Assembly: GCA_005787585.1 (NCBI GenBank)
Contig: SYAL01000003.1
Span: 1-61,590, forward strand
DNA length: 61,590 nt
Source: Bacteroidota bacterium
GTDB taxonomy: Bacteria; Bacteroidota; Bacteroidia; B-17B0; Aurantibacillaceae
Direction of reading: 5' to 3'
How positions within the stretch are numbered: the first letter of the stretch is position 1; every line of letters starts with the position of its first letter. Shown piece by piece: positions 28,301-36,372 of this stretch. The position numbers and the translations under genes were made by a program. The notes below the pieces were generated by a model, which was not told the origin of the DNA, did no database searches, and saw only the letters and a list, made by a program, of their open reading frames with translations.

Positions 28301-28647
28301 TTTTCCGCATATTCAACTCCTAAAATACTTTTTAATTCAGAAATAAAAGCATCAACATCTTTTATTTGTTTAAAATCAAATCGAATTATATTTGATAAAA
28401 TAACATCATCGTTAGCATGGTAATAAGGTTTAGATGCTTTATATACAGCGTATTTTTTTAAAATTTTAGATAGAATTCCAAATTTAGAGAGTTTTAGATT
28501 TTCAGGATTATCTTTAGTAAATCCTTTTAATAGTCTATTTGAAAATTTAACATAAATTTGACCATCTATATAATCCTCATAAATTTTCTGCGCAAACGCA
28601 AAATGACAAAAAAAAGAAATTATAATAATAATCAAACTCTTTTTCAT
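25348..28647 (-). CDS. Secreted S8 subtilisin-like protease with PKD repeats and type IX sorting domain
   Basis: A 1099-residue secreted protease. The signal peptide ends at AFAQ (residue 20) and a pro-region follows to about 135. The catalytic triad is D162 (IVDNAVMWSH), H221 (MDHGTHCAG) and S377 (SGTSMAAP), with the oxyanion Asn312 in ASAGNNS. A calcium-type loop GIDDDGNGYIDDINGYD lies at 188-204. PKD-like and Ig-like repeats follow (about 450-535, 700-790 and further), and the last 80 residues are a type A sorting domain (IYPNPTKNELTI, then GIYFIEIGNE). It converges on the GT9 gene without a gap between stops. Extracellular protein digestion is the likely role. Confidence 0.93.
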   Translation of the reverse strand: MKKSLIIIIISFFCHFAFAQKIYEDYIDGQIYVKFSNRLLKGFTKDNPENLKLSKFGILSKILKKYAVYKASKPYYHANDDVILSNIIRFDFKQIKDVDAFISELKSILGVEYAEKVPLMKIDIAPNDFSISSASVHLNQINAQNAWNIFNGNSNIIVAIVDNAVMWSHSDLVGNTFTNSIEANGTSGIDDDGNGYIDDINGYDVADNDNNTIPSNNLMDHGTHCAGIAGARNDNGLGIASIGWNIKILPVKCTSTSLNSIDNGYGGIIYAVKAKARVISCSWGGSGFSITEQSVINYAWNNGCIVIASAGNNSNNIQNYPGAYANSYCVANVGPNNIKANSSSFGTWVDICAPGQNIYSTIPNSLTGTYGFKSGTSMAAPMVAGLAGLMLSKCSYMTQSDVLNCISNNAVNIYTIAANSSYSVGNQLGIGRIEAYQAMLCAASYSAALPICNFYSFPRNSCPNTLINFIDSSLYQPTSWVWTFQNGTPATSTLSNPSVQWNLPGVYSVSLTVSNVNGNNSINKLSYITINGPISLPFSEGFETIQFLPNNWTANNILNDNMYWERKIGFGAFGSSTACVCYDNYNYTTAGTRDEMRTPKYIFSNVINGFLKFDVAYERYDAVNSDTLEVKLSNNCGANWTTIYLKGGLALATGPDNNNLFVPNSNQWRRDSINISSLTNNQGNVMFSFINHGQFGQPIYLDNINLSFPTPTLSINSLTSSCSGAAITMTNLSTSANSYTWSFPGGNPSTSSFTNPIVTYSASGIYTINLFGVNGTSSASISRTIAISNTTLNISANPIMMCSGNSATINVTGATSYSWNTGSLNSSIVVSPTVTSSFSVTGYTGNCYGNSVITISITQAPSLSINVQPSNTICLGNTATISALGNYTNFIWTNFNVNNSVIAVTPSTNTSYTVYASGNSGNCNTNSLVSIQINTNPSSILSTTNSYCENTCTGILNATTSLGMGPYTYSLTNGNCNVLPCNSLCTGLYQIITTDINGCKSINIFSIGNLNSNCVGIIKTEFDSETLVIYPNPTKNELTIDYKMGSYNYKIYSSLGQLLREVINNFNKIKIDVNEFEKGIYFIEIGNENETIRKKLILE

Positions 28648-28654
28648 ATAAAAA

Positions 28655-28681
28655 TTAATCTGTTATAAATTTACAGATTAA
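28655..28681. repeat. Nine-base inverted repeat upstream of the subtilase gene
   Basis: TTAATCTGT (28655-28663) and ACAGATTAA (28673-28681) are perfect inverted copies around nine bases. The element begins seven bases upstream of the subtilase start codon, in the gap divergent to the Ppx gene. It could be a dyad operator or, in the subtilase mRNA, a hairpin near the start. Unlike most local repeats it contains G and C in both arms. Confidence 0.5.
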
Positions 28682-28769
28682 CTATCAATTAACAAAAGTA
28701 AATAATCAATTTGTTATTCTTAATTCTTTAAAAGAAGTATATTTAACTAATAAAAATTATTTTTAAATT

Positions 28770-29705
28770 ATGCGTGTAGCTTTTATTGATTGCGGAACAA
28801 ACACATTTAATTTACTAATTGTTGAATTAAAAAATGATAAAAATATTAAAACTATTTTTAGTACAAGAGTTCCGGTAAAACTCGGAGATAATACAATTAA
28901 TAAGGGATATATTTCTGCTGATTCTTTTGAAAGAGGAATTAATACTCTTAGTTTTTTTAGAGAAACTATAAATAAATTTGAAGTAAGAAAAGTACTAGCT
29001 TTTGCAACCTCTGCAATTCGAGATGCAAAAAATAAAGATAATTTTATAAATGAAGCTAACCTGACTTCCGAAATTCAACTTGAAGTAATTGATGGTGATC
29101 GGGAAGCTGATTTAATCTATTATGGAGTAAAATCTGCCCTCACTCTAAAAAAATCTATTTCTTTAATTATGGATATTGGAGGCGGAAGTATCGAATTTAT
29201 TCTTGCTAATAAAAATGGTATTTTATGGAAACATAGTTTTTCAATTGGTGTTGCTAGATTAAATCAAAAATTTATTTACTCCGACCCAATTCAATTAAGT
29301 GAAATTAAATTGATTTATAATTATTTAAATCAAGAACTTTATCCTTTGTTTGAAGCCGCAAAAAAATACCCACCATACGAATTAATTGGATCTTCAGGTG
29401 TATTCGAATCATTAATAGAATTAATTCATTTTGAATTTAACGGTGATAAATTAGTGGATTCTAAAATCGAATACCCCATTAATATAGATTTATTTTTAAA
29501 TATTTTAAAAATTATTTTAAATTCAACATTAGATGAAAGATTAAAAATTAAAGGCCTTATTAATATGAGAATAGATACAATTGTTATTTCTTGTTTGATG
29601 ATAGACTTTATATTAAATTCGTTTAGTTTATCGCGCATGAGAATGACTACTTTTTCATTAAAAGAAGGAGCTTTATTCGAATATATAGAAAAAAAAATTA
29701 ATTAG
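28770..29705 (+). CDS. Ppx/GppA phosphatase family protein
   Basis: A 311-residue ASKHA-fold enzyme of the exopolyphosphatase/pppGpp phosphatase family. Phosphate-binding motifs are seen at IDCGTNTFNLLI (6-17), FATSAIRDAKN (about 75-85), the catalytic-region DGDREADLIYYGV and the second loop IMDIGGGSIEF. It has only the two N-terminal lobes; the C-terminal HD-type domain of long Ppx is missing, as in many Bacteroidota. It lies 13 bases before the NtrC-like regulator, so they probably form an operon. Whether it acts on polyphosphate or pppGpp cannot be told. Confidence 0.9.
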   Translation: MRVAFIDCGTNTFNLLIVELKNDKNIKTIFSTRVPVKLGDNTINKGYISADSFERGINTLSFFRETINKFEVRKVLAFATSAIRDAKNKDNFINEANLTSEIQLEVIDGDREADLIYYGVKSALTLKKSISLIMDIGGGSIEFILANKNGILWKHSFSIGVARLNQKFIYSDPIQLSEIKLIYNYLNQELYPLFEAAKKYPPYELIGSSGVFESLIELIHFEFNGDKLVDSKIEYPINIDLFLNILKIILNSTLDERLKIKGLINMRIDTIVISCLMIDFILNSFSLSRMRMTTFSLKEGALFEYIEKKIN

Positions 29706-29718
29706 TTTTAAAATATAC

Positions 29719-30870
29719 ATGGCAAATATTTTAGTTATAGATGATGAGAAATCGATAAGACGCTCATTAAAAGAAATTCTTGAATTTGAAAACCATACTG
29801 TAGATGAAGCCGAAGATGGAGCAATAGGATATAACTTGGCTTTAAAAAATAATTATGATGTTATTTTAAGTGATATAAAAATGCCAAAATTAGATGGGTT
29901 AGAATTATTAAAAAAATTAAACGAAAGCACTGTATTATCATCAGTAATTATGATGAGTGGTCATGGCTCAATCGAAACTGCTGTCGGCGCATTAAAATCT
30001 GGTGCATATGATTATTTAGCAAAACCAATAGATTTAAATCGCTTATTAGTGACTGTTAGAAACGCATTAGAAAAAAATAGTTTACTTTCTGAAACAAAAT
30101 CGCTAAAAAAAATAGTTGCTAAAAATACAGATATGGTTGGTATTTCTTCTCAAATAAAAGTGATTAAAGAATTAATTGAAAAGATAGCACCAACTGATGC
30201 AAAAGTATTAATTACAGGTGAGAATGGGAGTGGAAAAGAATTAGTTGCCAAATGGCTTCACCAAAAAAGTAAACGTGCAAATGGTTCTTTAATAGAAGTA
30301 AATTGCGCAGCTATTCCATCTGAGTTAATTGAAAGCGAATTGTTTGGTCACGAAAAAGGTTCGTTTACTAACGCACTTGCACAAAGAAAAGGTAAATTTG
30401 AACTAGCTGAAGGAGGCACTTTATTTTTGGATGAAATTGGAGATATGAGTTTAAGCGCTCAAGCAAAAGTTTTGAGAGCCTTGCAAGAAAATAAAATTAC
30501 TAGAGTAGGAGGGACTAAAGAAATAAATATAAACGTTAGAATTATTTCAGCCACAAATAAAAATTTAGAAAAAGAAATAGAAAAAGATAATTTTATAAGT
30601 GATTTATTTCATCGTATTAATGTTATCCCTATTCACGTCCCATCATTAGATCAAAGAAAAGAGGATATTCCTATTTTAGCCGATTATTTTTTGAATTTAA
30701 TTTGCAGCGAAATGGGTATTTCAAAAAAAAATATAACCAAAAATGCAATAAAAACATTACAAGAAAAAACATGGCCCGGAAATATTCGAGAATTTAGAAA
30801 TTTAGTTGAACGCCTAATTATTTTGGGCTCAAAAGAGATTACCTCGGATGACGTAAAGCAATTTTCATAA
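29719..30870 (+). CDS. Response regulator with sigma-54-type AAA+ domain, no HTH
   Basis: A 383-residue protein with an N-terminal receiver (1-120, phosphoacceptor D52 in SDIKMPKLDG, lysine in YLAKPID) and an AAA+ domain (about 138-375). Walker A is GENGSGKE (168-175), Walker B GGTLFLDEIGD (232-242), and the R-finger region DLFHRINVIP is present. Two things differ from NtrC. The sigma-54 contact loop GAFTGA reads GSFTNA (214-219). The protein ends at SDDVKQFS straight after the AAA+ lid, with no Fis-type helix-turn-helix. No histidine kinase is adjacent. It may act without DNA binding or not through sigma-54. Confidence 0.92.
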   Translation: MANILVIDDEKSIRRSLKEILEFENHTVDEAEDGAIGYNLALKNNYDVILSDIKMPKLDGLELLKKLNESTVLSSVIMMSGHGSIETAVGALKSGAYDYLAKPIDLNRLLVTVRNALEKNSLLSETKSLKKIVAKNTDMVGISSQIKVIKELIEKIAPTDAKVLITGENGSGKELVAKWLHQKSKRANGSLIEVNCAAIPSELIESELFGHEKGSFTNALAQRKGKFELAEGGTLFLDEIGDMSLSAQAKVLRALQENKITRVGGTKEININVRIISATNKNLEKEIEKDNFISDLFHRINVIPIHVPSLDQRKEDIPILADYFLNLICSEMGISKKNITKNAIKTLQEKTWPGNIREFRNLVERLIILGSKEITSDDVKQFS

Positions 30871-31084
30871 TATTTCAATTTTTTTGTGACTTTGAGGCCT
30901 TTAATCACGAAAATTTTCTTGACATAATAGTAATTTATAATTTATATAAATTTTAAAGCATTAAAAATCAAGTATTTATAAGTTTTTTAAAATAAAAATC
31001 CTTTAATGTGAGATTTTCCTTTCATCTTATCAAAATATTTTTTTCTTTTGCAAGAATTATTAAGGAATAAATAAATAATAAAAT
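30871..31084. other. Intergenic region before the DUF2795 gene
   Basis: This 214-base AT-rich gap has no gene that I can see. TTGACA (30919-30924) and TATAAT (30936-30941) are present but only 11 bases apart, too close for a sigma-70 promoter of the E. coli type. AATTTATA and TATAAATT form a short AT-only inverted repeat nearby. Confidence 0.4.
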
Positions 31085-31306
31085 ATGTATTGGACATTAG
31101 AATTAGCAAGCTGGTTAGAAGATGCCCCTTGGCCAGCAACAAAAGATGAATTAATTGATTTTGCTATGCGAAGTGGTTCACCAATGGAAGTAATTGAAAA
31201 TTTACAAGAAATGGAAGATGAAGGAGAAAGTTATGAGAATATTGATGAGATTTGGCCCGATTATCCAACGAAAGACGATTTCTTTTTTAACGAAGATGAA
31301 TTCTAA
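31085..31306 (+). CDS. DUF2795 family small acidic protein
   Basis: A 73-residue, strongly acidic soluble protein. The core APWPATKDELIDFAMRSGSP, the helix MEVIENLQEMEDEGE and the tail IWPDYPTKDDFFFNEDEF match the short DUF2795 proteins common and well conserved in Bacteroidota. Its function is unknown. It stands alone with its own upstream gap and converges on the patatin gene. Confidence 0.8.
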   Translation: MYWTLELASWLEDAPWPATKDELIDFAMRSGSPMEVIENLQEMEDEGESYENIDEIWPDYPTKDDFFFNEDEF

Positions 31307-31344
31307 TTTATAAAATACCGTGATAAAAAGCGTTTTTTTATTTT

Positions 31345-33696
31345 TTAATCAGTCGATTTACGATTAAAAATAATATAACCAATATGAAAAAAGAAAGAAA
31401 ATGGATTTTCATATTGATCGTAATAATTTATTCCGAAACTTATCGGCCCTATTGGACTTTTTATCACAGCAGCTGCAAGGCCACTGTAATAAAGATATAA
31501 AAATGGGGAACTATATTCTGCTTTTCTATCTAAATTTTCTTTTATTGATTGGTATGGTTGAAAAATATAACCCTCAAAACGAAAGTCAACAAATTTAGTC
31601 GGACTAATAATTAATTTCAACCCACCAGCTAAATATTTATGACTGCGAAAAACATCAATAAAAAAAGTTTGACTTTCTGGTGTTGGATTAAATGCAGGTG
31701 CCGATAGAATCGTAGATTTATAATTCACAAAAAACTTTTGTGTTGAATATACGCCTTCTCCATATACACCAATTTTAAATCTTTTAAATGTTTTTATATA
31801 ATTTTCAAAATTGATTTTTAATTGTAACCATGGGTTTTGTTTTTTATTTTCAAAGTCAATATCTCTATCACTAGTATTTCCGGCTATATAGCTTTCTTCT
31901 CCAATCAAATAGCGAGCTCGCAAATTAAGAAATGTTCCATCAGTGGCATACATTTTTCGATTAAGAGTGTTTATTTTATAATTTGCTTCCAAATATGAAT
32001 AATCAAAATTGCTGATGTCTGCAGTATCTAATCTTGTAAAAATATCTGTTTGATAATATTCATTTTTCCATTTAGTGTAACCAGTCGACAAATTAAATTG
32101 AGAAATATTTCCTACCGGAATGCCAAACTTTATTTCAGCAAATTGATCGTCTTGAATTAAAAATGCTGGTTTTAAAATATCATAAAATAGCGCACTACTT
32201 GAGTAGTAATTTAAATGAGAATATGTGTAAGAGGTTTCAATGAACAATGGGAATTGTCCTGGAATATCAATTCTAATATTCGAATGACTTCCGGTATTCA
32301 ATTTACCGATATAAAAGTTTGTATAAGCACTAAATCCAACTCGACCTAAATGATTAAATTGAAGCCCAATAAAAGCCTCGCTTATTGGTCTATTTGAGAT
32401 AATCGCCCCTGGCTCAATATAAAACGGCTTTTCTTTTTTTCCAGAGATATTAAGTGTATAAAATTTATTAAGCGAATCTAGTTTTGCAAAAGGAAAAATA
32501 TTTTTTATTTTATCCTCGCTTACTAATCTAAAATATTTTTTTTCAAGTTCATTTATTGAAAATGTTTTTTTATTTTTAAATAAACTATTTTTTAAAAATA
32601 GCTCTTGGTTTTTAGTGAATCCAATTATTTTTATGCCATTAAATATTATACTGTCATATTGTTTTCGAAATAAAATTCGATTTTGATCTAAATTGATTTT
32701 ATTATTTTTAATATGTTTTTTTAGTTCAGGAATAATTCTTAGTGTTGCGGCGTAACCACTGTCAATAAATTTTTGAGAATCATCAAAATCAAAAGTAGTT
32801 GCATCAGTCCAAGGTTCAATAATAATTCCATTTTTAATAAACGAACGAGAATCATTTTGGTTTGTTAAAAGGCTTCTTATTTGTAAGTATAAATTGTCCT
32901 CATCTGGTTTTTGTTTTTTTTCGGATACATTCGAGCCAATAATAAAATCAGGATTAAATTCTTTTTGCATCACATCTACAGGAAAACTATTATATAATCC
33001 CCCATCAAATAATAGTTTATCATCAAGTTTTAATGGTCGTAAATAAAATGGATAACTCATTCCTGCTCTCAGAGTACTTGGCAGACTACCATTTTTAAAA
33101 ACAATAGTTTTTTTATTTTCAATGTCAGATGCCAAGCATCTAAAGGGAACAAATAAACTATCAAAATTATTATTTGATTTGTTACACCTTCCCGAAAATG
33201 TTTCCATTAAAAAATAATCAATTGGTATTGAGTTGATTAAATTTGTTGGCATATTTTCAATATAATTATTTTTAAAATCATACTTATATGAAAACCAAGA
33301 AGCATAATCATTTCTCTTTTTTATCATGTATTCATACTTTTTCGGGATATTGCCCTTAGCTATACTTCTAAAAATATCTGTTTTTACAATATTTTCTATT
33401 TCTTTTGGATTATATCCAATCGCATAGAATGCACCAATTAATGCACCACTAGAAGCACCACAAATATAATCAATCGGAATATTGTTTTCTTCTAAAGCCT
33501 TAATAACCCCTATATGAGAAAGGCCACTAGAGCCTCCTCCACTTAATACTAAACCCACTTTTTGTGAGTATGTATTTTTTGCAAAAAAACAAAAACTAAA
33601 TACAATTAATATGTGAAGATTTTTTCTTAACAATCTGTACAAGCTATTTTTAAATTCATAAATATAAATAATTATCTTAGCACATATCCTATTCAC
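31345..33696 (-). CDS. Patatin-like phospholipase with outer-membrane barrel
   Basis: A 783-residue protein of the PlpD-like type: a patatin hydrolase fused to a BamA-like barrel. Patatin motifs are the oxyanion GGGSSGL (53-59), the nucleophile S82 in GASSG and the catalytic aspartate in LLFDGGLYNSFPVD. A POTRA-like segment and a C-terminal 16-strand-like barrel (about 430 to the end) follow. The GTG start at 33696 is only two bases from the divergent permease start. A TTG at 33633 gives a better signal peptide (LRKNLHILIVFSFCFF, then TYSQ) and leaves room for promoters. The protein would act on lipids at the cell surface. Confidence 0.88.
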   Translation of the reverse strand: MNRICAKIIIYIYEFKNSLYRLLRKNLHILIVFSFCFFAKNTYSQKVGLVLSGGGSSGLSHIGVIKALEENNIPIDYICGASSGALIGAFYAIGYNPKEIENIVKTDIFRSIAKGNIPKKYEYMIKKRNDYASWFSYKYDFKNNYIENMPTNLINSIPIDYFLMETFSGRCNKSNNNFDSLFVPFRCLASDIENKKTIVFKNGSLPSTLRAGMSYPFYLRPLKLDDKLLFDGGLYNSFPVDVMQKEFNPDFIIGSNVSEKKQKPDEDNLYLQIRSLLTNQNDSRSFIKNGIIIEPWTDATTFDFDDSQKFIDSGYAATLRIIPELKKHIKNNKINLDQNRILFRKQYDSIIFNGIKIIGFTKNQELFLKNSLFKNKKTFSINELEKKYFRLVSEDKIKNIFPFAKLDSLNKFYTLNISGKKEKPFYIEPGAIISNRPISEAFIGLQFNHLGRVGFSAYTNFYIGKLNTGSHSNIRIDIPGQFPLFIETSYTYSHLNYYSSSALFYDILKPAFLIQDDQFAEIKFGIPVGNISQFNLSTGYTKWKNEYYQTDIFTRLDTADISNFDYSYLEANYKINTLNRKMYATDGTFLNLRARYLIGEESYIAGNTSDRDIDFENKKQNPWLQLKINFENYIKTFKRFKIGVYGEGVYSTQKFFVNYKSTILSAPAFNPTPESQTFFIDVFRSHKYLAGGLKLIISPTKFVDFRFEGYIFQPYQSIKENLDRKAEYSSPFLYLYYSGLAAAVIKSPIGPISFGINYYDQYENPFSFFFHIGYIIFNRKSTD

Positions 33697-33698
33697 GC

Positions 33699-34778
33699 GT
33701 GGTAAAATTTATTTTTAAGAAGTTAATTTATTCTTTGCTTGTGCTTTTTGGCGTAATAACCACAATATTTTTTTTATTTAATGTCCTACCCGGCGATCCA
33801 GCTAATATTATTCTTGGGCAAAGGGCAAATAAAGATGCAATTGCAGCAATTCACAGAGATTTAGGTACAGATAAACACATATTTATTCAATATCTAAATT
33901 ACCTAAATGATTTGTCTCCAATTTCTCTTCATAATAAAAGAAAAGTTGATAATTTATTTTATTTAAATTCTCAAAAATACAACTATTATTCTCTATTATC
34001 ATTTAATAAAAATTGGATAATTGTATTAAAGTATCCATATTTAAGACGAAGTTATATTTCTAAACGAAACGTTTCTGAAATTATTAACGATACCCTTCCA
34101 GAAACAGCAATATTGGCATTTGTAGCAATCACTTTTGCTTCATTTTTTGGAATTTTACTAGGAATAATTTCCGCTATCAGAAAAAATTCAATCTTAGATA
34201 AATTAATTTTTATTTTAGCTACAGTTTTCGGAATGAGTGCACCTTCTTTTTTAGTAGGTTTATTAGTTGCTTGGTTATTCGGCTATATTTTATCATATTA
34301 TACTGGGTTAAGCGCTTCTGGTAGTTTATATGATTTGGATGTTTGGAAAGGAGAACAATTACAGTTAAAAAATTTAATTTTACCTGCACTTACTCTTGGA
34401 ATTAGACCTCTTAGTATAATTATTCAATTAACACGAAGTTCGTTATTAGAAGTTTTATCTCAAGATTATATTCGAACAGCAAAAGCAAAAGGCTTATCTT
34501 TTAAAAAAATCATATTAAAACATGCGCTTAAAAATGCTTTAAATCCTGTTGTAACCGCTATTTCTGGTTGGTTTGCTGGTTTAATGGCTGGCGCAGTGTT
34601 TGTCGAAAAAATATTTAGTTGGAAAGGAATTGGTTATGCAGTTGTTGAGGCATTAAATAATAATGATTTGCCTGTAGTTATGGGTGCAACTATAATTTTT
34701 GCTTGTATCTTTGTAATTATTAATATTGTTGTTGATATTTTATACGGGATTTTAGATCCAAGGGTAAGGATTAAATAA
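33699..34778 (+). CDS. ABC transporter permease, DppB/OppB-like
   Basis: A 359-residue inner-membrane permease from a GTG start. The opening KFIFKKLIYSLLVLFGVITT followed by FNVLPGDPA is typical of peptide/nickel importers, and the EAA loop is seen in DYIRTAKAKGLSFKKIILKH, with the last part GAVFVEKIFSWKGIG. A long periplasmic loop (about 55-125) is inserted. No partner permease, ATPase or binding protein is adjacent, so it may work with subunits encoded elsewhere. It begins a run with tpiA (eight bases later) and prmA. Confidence 0.9.
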   Translation: MVKFIFKKLIYSLLVLFGVITTIFFLFNVLPGDPANIILGQRANKDAIAAIHRDLGTDKHIFIQYLNYLNDLSPISLHNKRKVDNLFYLNSQKYNYYSLLSFNKNWIIVLKYPYLRRSYISKRNVSEIINDTLPETAILAFVAITFASFFGILLGIISAIRKNSILDKLIFILATVFGMSAPSFLVGLLVAWLFGYILSYYTGLSASGSLYDLDVWKGEQLQLKNLILPALTLGIRPLSIIIQLTRSSLLEVLSQDYIRTAKAKGLSFKKIILKHALKNALNPVVTAISGWFAGLMAGAVFVEKIFSWKGIGYAVVEALNNNDLPVVMGATIIFACIFVIINIVVDILYGILDPRVRIK

Positions 34779-34786
34779 TTTAAAAT

Positions 34787-35545
34787 ATGAATAGAAAAAA
34801 AATAGTTGCAGGAAATTGGAAAATGAATACCAATTTAAATGAAGCACTCGAATTAATGAATTTTATTCAAAATAATTCAGTTTCCTCATCTCAAGTCGAA
34901 AAAATTTTATTTCCCCCTTTTGCTTTTATTAAAAGTATTAAAGATGCATTAAGTATTATAAATAAAATAAAAATTGGAGCACAAAATTGTAGTGAATATA
35001 ATTTTGGTGCATATACTGGTGAGATTTCGGCAAATATGTTAAAATCTATTTCTTGCGATTATGTTTTAATTGGGCATAGCGAAAGACGAAGATATTTCAA
35101 TGAAACAAGCAAACAATTCTCACTAAAAATAGAACAAGCTTTAAAAGCTGATTTAAAAATTATTTTTTGTGTCGGTGAAAATTTAGAACAAAGAAAATCA
35201 AATTCTCATTTTAATATAGTTAAAACTCAATTGAACGAAGTATTATCTCACGTTCCAAAAGATAAAATAAATAAATTAGTTTTAGCTTATGAACCAGTAT
35301 GGGCTATAGGAACAGGCGAAACAGCTTCTCCCTTGCTAGCACAAGAAATGCATTTATACTTACGAAATGTGATTTCCCAAATTTTTTCAGAAGATTTGGC
35401 TCAAAATATTTCTATTTTATATGGCGGAAGTTGTAATTCTCAAAATGCTAAAGAACTATTTGACTGTCCAGATGTTGACGGAGGCTTGATTGGAGGCGCA
35501 AGTTTAATTGGTCATGAATTTTGTAAAATTATTAATTCCTTTTAA
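34787..35545 (+). CDS. tpiA: Triose-phosphate isomerase
   Basis: Glycolytic enzyme interconverting dihydroxyacetone phosphate and glyceraldehyde-3-phosphate. At 252 residues it is complete. The substrate lysine K12 is in AGNWKMN, the electrophilic histidine is in LIGHSERR, the catalytic glutamate in AYEPVWAIGTG, and the phosphate-binding end in YGGSCNSQNA and GGLIGGASL. Its stop overlaps the prmA start by one base (TAATG), so it is co-translated with prmA and probably read from the permease promoter. Confidence 0.98.
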   Translation: MNRKKIVAGNWKMNTNLNEALELMNFIQNNSVSSSQVEKILFPPFAFIKSIKDALSIINKIKIGAQNCSEYNFGAYTGEISANMLKSISCDYVLIGHSERRRYFNETSKQFSLKIEQALKADLKIIFCVGENLEQRKSNSHFNIVKTQLNEVLSHVPKDKINKLVLAYEPVWAIGTGETASPLLAQEMHLYLRNVISQIFSEDLAQNISILYGGSCNSQNAKELFDCPDVDGGLIGGASLIGHEFCKIINSF

Positions 35546-36372
35546 TGGCTTATTTGGCTTATCATTTTAATGTTAGTCCTCTTCAGCCAGGTTCTGAAAT
35601 TTTGATTGCAATAATTGCTGATTTTGGATTTGATACTTTTGATTATTCTGATGTTGGTTTTATAGCTTATATAAAAGAAGAACTTGCTACCAATATTAAT
35701 TTTACAGATTTAAAATTTGATGATTTTAATTATTCAATTCAAATCAAAAAAATAAAAACAGTAAATTGGAATTCCGAATGGGAAAAGAATTTTGATCCAG
35801 TATTAGTTGACAATTTATTGTTTATTCGCGCCCCGTTTCATAAAAAAAATATTTCGTTTAAACACGAAATTGTGATAATGCCAAAAATGAGTTTTGGAAC
35901 AGGGCACCATCAAACAACTAGACTAGTTTGTAAAGAAATGTTTTCAGTAGATTTTTTTAATAAACGAGTATTAGATATGGGCTGTGGAACGGGAATCTTA
36001 GCAATTTTATCAAAAAAACTTGGAGCTAAAGAAGTTATTGGTATCGATATTGATGAATGGAGTGTCGAAAATAGTATCGAAAATTGTTCAGTTAACAAGT
36101 TTCCTGAAATTCAGATTAAATTAGGTAATGTTAACTTATTAAAAAACGAATCCCCTTTCGATATTATTTTAGCTAATATCAATAAAAATATTTTAAAAAA
36201 TGATATTCAATTGTATTCACAAAAATTAAATACAACCGGAAAACTATTTTTAAGTGGTTTTTTTACAACGGATATCAAAGAAATAAATGATGTTGCAAAT
36301 CTTAACAATTTAAATTTAATTTTATCTAGTAATGAAAATGAATGGGCAATGATGGTTTTAGAGAAAGTTTAA
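35545..36372 (+). CDS. prmA: Ribosomal protein L11 methyltransferase
   Basis: A 275-residue SAM-dependent methyltransferase that trimethylates ribosomal protein L11. It has the N-terminal substrate-recognition domain (1-90) and the Rossmann domain with motif I VLDMGCGTGILAI, the acidic EVIGIDIDEWSVENS and the NPPY-type region DIILANINKNIL. The phrase MSFGTGHHQTTR is the family signature. It is last in the permease-tpiA-prmA run; its stop overlaps that of the converging IMPase gene. Confidence 0.96.
   Translation: MAYLAYHFNVSPLQPGSEILIAIIADFGFDTFDYSDVGFIAYIKEELATNINFTDLKFDDFNYSIQIKKIKTVNWNSEWEKNFDPVLVDNLLFIRAPFHKKNISFKHEIVIMPKMSFGTGHHQTTRLVCKEMFSVDFFNKRVLDMGCGTGILAILSKKLGAKEVIGIDIDEWSVENSIENCSVNKFPEIQIKLGNVNLLKNESPFDIILANINKNILKNDIQLYSQKLNTTGKLFLSGFFTTDIKEINDVANLNNLNLILSSNENEWAMMVLEKV

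Noticed and set aside
30919..30941. TTGACA and TATAAT as a promoter for the DUF2795 gene
   Set aside because: The two boxes are only 11 bases apart, and this phylum uses a different promoter pattern.
9746..34778. The ABC ATPase and the DppB-like permease as one transporter
   Set aside because: They are 23 kb apart with no shared neighbours. The ATPase looks like iron or polyamine type, while the permease is of peptide type.
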